NCBI RefSeq assembly: GCF_021730395.1
Contig: NC_069363.1
Coordinates: forward strand, 55,113,001 to 55,177,000
Direction of reading: 5' to 3'
Length of the DNA stretch: 64,000 nucleotides
From: Mercenaria mercenaria
Taxonomy: Eukaryota > Mollusca > Bivalvia > Venerida > Veneridae
Position 1 is the stretch's first letter, and each line of letters begins with the position of its first letter. This document shows, in pieces, positions 57,863-64,000 of the stretch. A program made the position numbers and the translations under genes. A model generated the notes under the pieces. It was not told the origin of the DNA. It worked only from the letters and a program-made list of their open reading frames with translations, and did not search any database.

Positions 57863-58749
57863 TTATATTTTTCACCAACCAATCTTCAGAATTCCCCTAG
57901 CCAATTCACTGACACTGTTGCAAAATATGATAATACTGTAGTAACTTTAATTCTTGTTTACAAAAATCTCAATCACTTATACATAAATGTTCAAACATTT
58001 TTTTTTTCATAACCACTGCAAACTGATACCAAAAAAATGACCAGACAAACAAAAAATGAATACATTGTAAGAGAAATCATCAACTGAAGACAAAAAAAAA
58101 AATTAATGCTAATATTGATTATGACGGTGGAAAATATCAACCTTTTTTGCTTATCACCTTAGCAACTGAAAATCAGTAACAGATATCTGCTTGTAAAACT
58201 TCTCTTAGATGCATATATACATGCAGGAAAACCATGTATAATTTCAGAAGGGTTAGTAATTGTATGACATTTACATACTTGTATGATATTCACAAAGTGC
58301 AGTGCCTAGAACTTACAATGAACAGTTCAAAAATCAGAAACAAAACAGCAACAAACTTAAATAGGAACAGATGCTCTCAGAAAGTTTCTTTTTAAAATGT
58401 GATGATGCGAGATATTCACACAAAATGACTTCCGATTATGCCCCGTAAATTGGGTATCCAGTGTTTTTAATATCATTATTTCTCACAACAGTCTTCCGAT
58501 CAAGACCATTAATTTCAAAACAGTATGTTTTCTAGTAGCTATACAGAAACGCAGCTTCGCAGAAAATTAAAGGCCACTGTTTTTAGTTCTGTGAGCATGA
58601 ATTTTTTATTTACATTTTTCAAACCGAAAAATGAGTAACACAATGTTATGACAAAATGCCTTCTATCTTATGAGAGTGTGGCTCTGTGCCTGATGCGGTG
58701 AGCCTTGAATAAATATCACAGTAGCCAGATCTGTCAATGGTATATAATC

Positions 58750-61246
<2,497 letters not shown>

Positions 61247-61331
61247 CTGAAAACAGACACAGTCAAATACAACATCAAACATTTCTAAACAGATCACTGA
61301 AGAAATCAGACACACAATAAACACCAACTTC

Positions 61332-64000
61332 ATTAGGTACTGGTAAACTACACTTACAACTAGTATGCTGACGTTTGGTATTGGTATACTAACTTACAGC
61401 TAGTCCCCTGACATTAGGTATTTGTATACTACACTTACAGCTAGTCTGCTGACGTTATGTATTGGTATACTACACTTACAATTGGTCTGCTGACGTTAGG
61501 TTATGTATTGGTTTACTACACTTACAGCTAGTCTGCTGACGTTAGGTTATGTATTGGTTTACTACACTTACAGCTAGTCTGCTGATGTTAGGTTATGTAT
61601 TGGTTTACTACACTTACAGCTAGTCTGCTGACGTTAGGTTATGTATTGGTTTACTACACTTACAGCTAGTCCCCTGACGTTAGGTATTCGTATACTACAC
61701 TTACAGCTAGTCCCCTGACATTAGGTATTCGTATACTACACTTACAGCTAGTCCGCTGACGTAAGGTACTGGTATACAATCCTTACAACTAGCCGATATA
61801 TTGGCATTAGGTATTGGTATACTACACTTACAGCTAGTCCCCTGACATTAGGTATTCATATACTACACTTACAGCTAGTCCCCTGACATTAGGTATTTGT
61901 ATACTACACTTACAGCTAGTCCCCTAACATTAGGTATTTGTATACTACACTTACAGCTAGTCCCCTGACATTAGGTATTTGTATACTACACTTACAGCTA
62001 GTCCCCTGACATTAGGTATTGGTATATTACACTTACAGCTAGTCCACTGACATTAGGTATTCGTATACTACACTTACAGCTAGTCCCCTAACATTAGGTA
62101 TTCGTATACTACACTTACAGCTAGTCCCCTGACATTAGGTATTTGTATACTACACTTAAAGCTAGTCCGCTGACGTTAGGTACTGGTATACAATCCTTAC
62201 AACTAGTCAGCTGACATTATGTAAGGTATACTACACTTATAGCCAGTCTGCTGACATTAGGTATTGGTATACTACACTTACAGTTAGTCCGCTGACGTTA
62301 GATACTGGTATACTACACTTACAACTAGTCGATATATACTGGCATAAGGTATCATTATACTACACTTACAACTAGTACGCTGACGTTAGGTATTGGTATA
62401 CTACCCTTACAGCTATTCCCCCGACATTAGGTATTCGTACACTACACTTACAGCTAGTCCCCTGACATAAGGTATTTGTATACTACACTTACAGCTAGTC
62501 TGCTGATGTTATGTATTGGTATACTACACTTACAGCTAGTCTGCTGATGTTAGGTTATGTATTGGTTTACTACACTTACAGCTAATCTGCTGACGTTAGG
62601 TATTGGTATACCACACTTACAGCTAGTCTGCTGATGTTAGGTTATGTATTGGTTTACAGGTTATGTATTGGTTTACTACACTTACAGCTAGTCTGCTGAT
62701 GTTAGGTTATGTATTGGTTTACTACACTTACAGCTAGTCTGCTGACGTTAGGTTATGTATTGGTATACTACACTTACAGCTAGTTTGCTGATGTTAAGTT
62801 ATGTACTGGTTTATTACACTTACAGCTAATCTGCTGACGTTAGGTTATGTACTGGTTTACTACACTTACAGCTAGTCTTCTGACATTAGGTATTCGTATA
62901 CTACACTTACAGCTAGTCCCCTGACATTAGGTATTTGTATACTACACTTACAGCTAGTCCCCTAACATTAGATATTTGTATACTACACTTACAGCTAGTC
63001 CCCTGACATAAGGTATTTGTATACTACACTTACAGCTAGTCCCCTGACATTAGGTATTGGTATATTACACTTACAGCTAGTCCACTGACATTAGGTATTC
63101 GTATACTACACTTACAGCTAGTCCCCTAACATTAGGTATTCGTATACTACACTTACAGCTAGTCCCCTGACATTAGGTATTTGTATACTACACTTAAAGC
63201 TAGTCCGCTGACGTTAGGTACTGGTATACAATCCTTACAACTAGTCAGCTGACATTATGTACGGTATACTACACTTATAGCCAGTCTGCTGACATTAGGT
63301 ATTGGTATACTACACTTACAGTTAGTCCGCTGACGTTAGATACTGGTATACTACACTTACAACTAGTCGATATATACTGGCATAAGGTATCATTATACTA
63401 CACTTACAACTAGTACGCTGACGTTAGGTATTGGTATACTACACTTACAGCTATTCCCCCGACATTAGGTATTCGTACACTACACTTACAGCTAGTCCCC
63501 TGACATTAGGTATTTGTATACTACACTTACAGCTAGTCTGCTGACGTTATGTATTGGTATACTACACTTACAGCTAGTCTTCTGATGTTAGGTTATGTAT
63601 TGGTTTACTACACTTACAGCTAATCTGCTGATGTTAGGTATTGGTATACCACACTTACAGCTAGTCTGCTGATGTTAGGTTATGTATTGGTTTACAGGTT
63701 ATGTATTGGTTTACTACACTTACAGCTAATCTGCTGATGTTAGGTTATGTATTGGTTTACTACACTTACAGCTAGTCTGCTGACGTTAGGTTATGTATTG
63801 GTATACTACACTTACAGCTAGTCTGCTGATGTTAGGTTATGTACTGGTTTACTACACTTACAGCTAGTCTGCTGACGTTAGGTTATGTACTGGTTTACTA
63901 CACTTACAGCTAGTCTTCTGACGTTAGGTATTGGTATACTACACTTACAGCTAGTCTGCTGATGTTAGGTTATGTACTGGTTTACTACACTTACAGCTAG
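61332..64000 (-). repeat. Minisatellite in a GCDH intron, built from an exon/donor junction
   Basis: Units of 41 bp (simple form) or 46 bp (form with an extra 'tatgt'), about 60 copies by span, run to the window edge. On the plus strand a unit reads ttacagctagtcccctgaca then ttaggtattcgtatactacac. On the gene's strand each unit reads CTAACGTCAGCGGACTAGCT or close variants, then GTAAGTG. The first part can encode N-V-S-G-L-A (with P before), and GTAAGT is a consensus 5' splice site. This suits the end of the GCDH exon preceding the GPFGCLNN exon. The array starts ~86 bp upstream (in the gene's sense) of that exon's acceptor. Part of the array is duplicated as a ~1,038-bp block. Confidence 0.9.

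Noticed and set aside
61332-64000. CRISPR-like array (repeats of ~41-46 bp)
   Set aside because: There are no unique spacers; units are contiguous variants of one another, and the setting is a spliced animal gene.
61332-64000. Series of plus-strand splice acceptors (CTTACAG|CTAG in each unit)
   Set aside because: No plus-strand exon is present. The gene here is on the minus strand, where the same bases form donor sites.

Overview
The window is invertebrate nuclear DNA: intron-containing genes, long AT-rich introns, and dense short DNA transposons, tRNA-headed SINEs and tandem-repeat elements. The repeat styles (a near-perfect 235-bp palindrome starting GAGCCGTGCCATG; tandem elements starting AGCTCACC and ending in a hairpin plus TCTTGTTT; blocks of TGACCTTGACC) are ones I associate with bivalve molluscs, probably a heterodont clam. 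That placement rests on memory and was not searched.

Three host genes are supported exon by exon. RNF146 (minus strand, CDS 11777-16549, two coding exons) is a RING-WWE E3 ligase that reads poly-ADP-ribose. EIF3E (plus strand, CDS 16817-37587, twelve exons, 439 aa) is subunit e of translation initiation factor 3. RNF146 and EIF3E are head to head with 267 bp between their start codons. GCDH (minus strand) enters from the right edge; its last four coding exons lie at 58750-61246 and encode the C-terminal 154 residues of glutaryl-CoA dehydrogenase.

Layout: 1-3989 is repeat-rich intergenic DNA. 3990-10142 is a 6.15-kb inverted-repeat transposon holding a second foldback element, which itself holds a SINE. 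10500-11480 is tandem-repeat elements. 11777-16549 is RNF146, whose intron carries a Helentron-like element and a LINE relic. 16817-37587 is EIF3E; its intron 1 holds a MITE and a three-level nest of elements, and later introns hold palindromic MITEs, a SINE and two long 145-bp-unit arrays. 37588-57000 is gene-poor, full of degraded elements. 57000-61332 is the end of GCDH, and 61332-64000 is a minisatellite inside the next GCDH intron.

The most striking observation is that minisatellite. Read on the GCDH sense strand, each ~41-46-bp unit has a stretch that can encode P-N-V-S-G-L-A, directly followed by a consensus 5' splice site (GTAAGT). That is the expected end of the missing upstream GCDH exon, in the right phase for the next exon, which starts G-P-F-G-C-L-N-N. 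The array thus looks like an amplified exon/intron junction, with about 60 tandem donor-like sites. A second theme is a family of Helentron-like elements that share termini but carry unrelated tandem cores; one is inserted cleanly in another, which fixes the ends.
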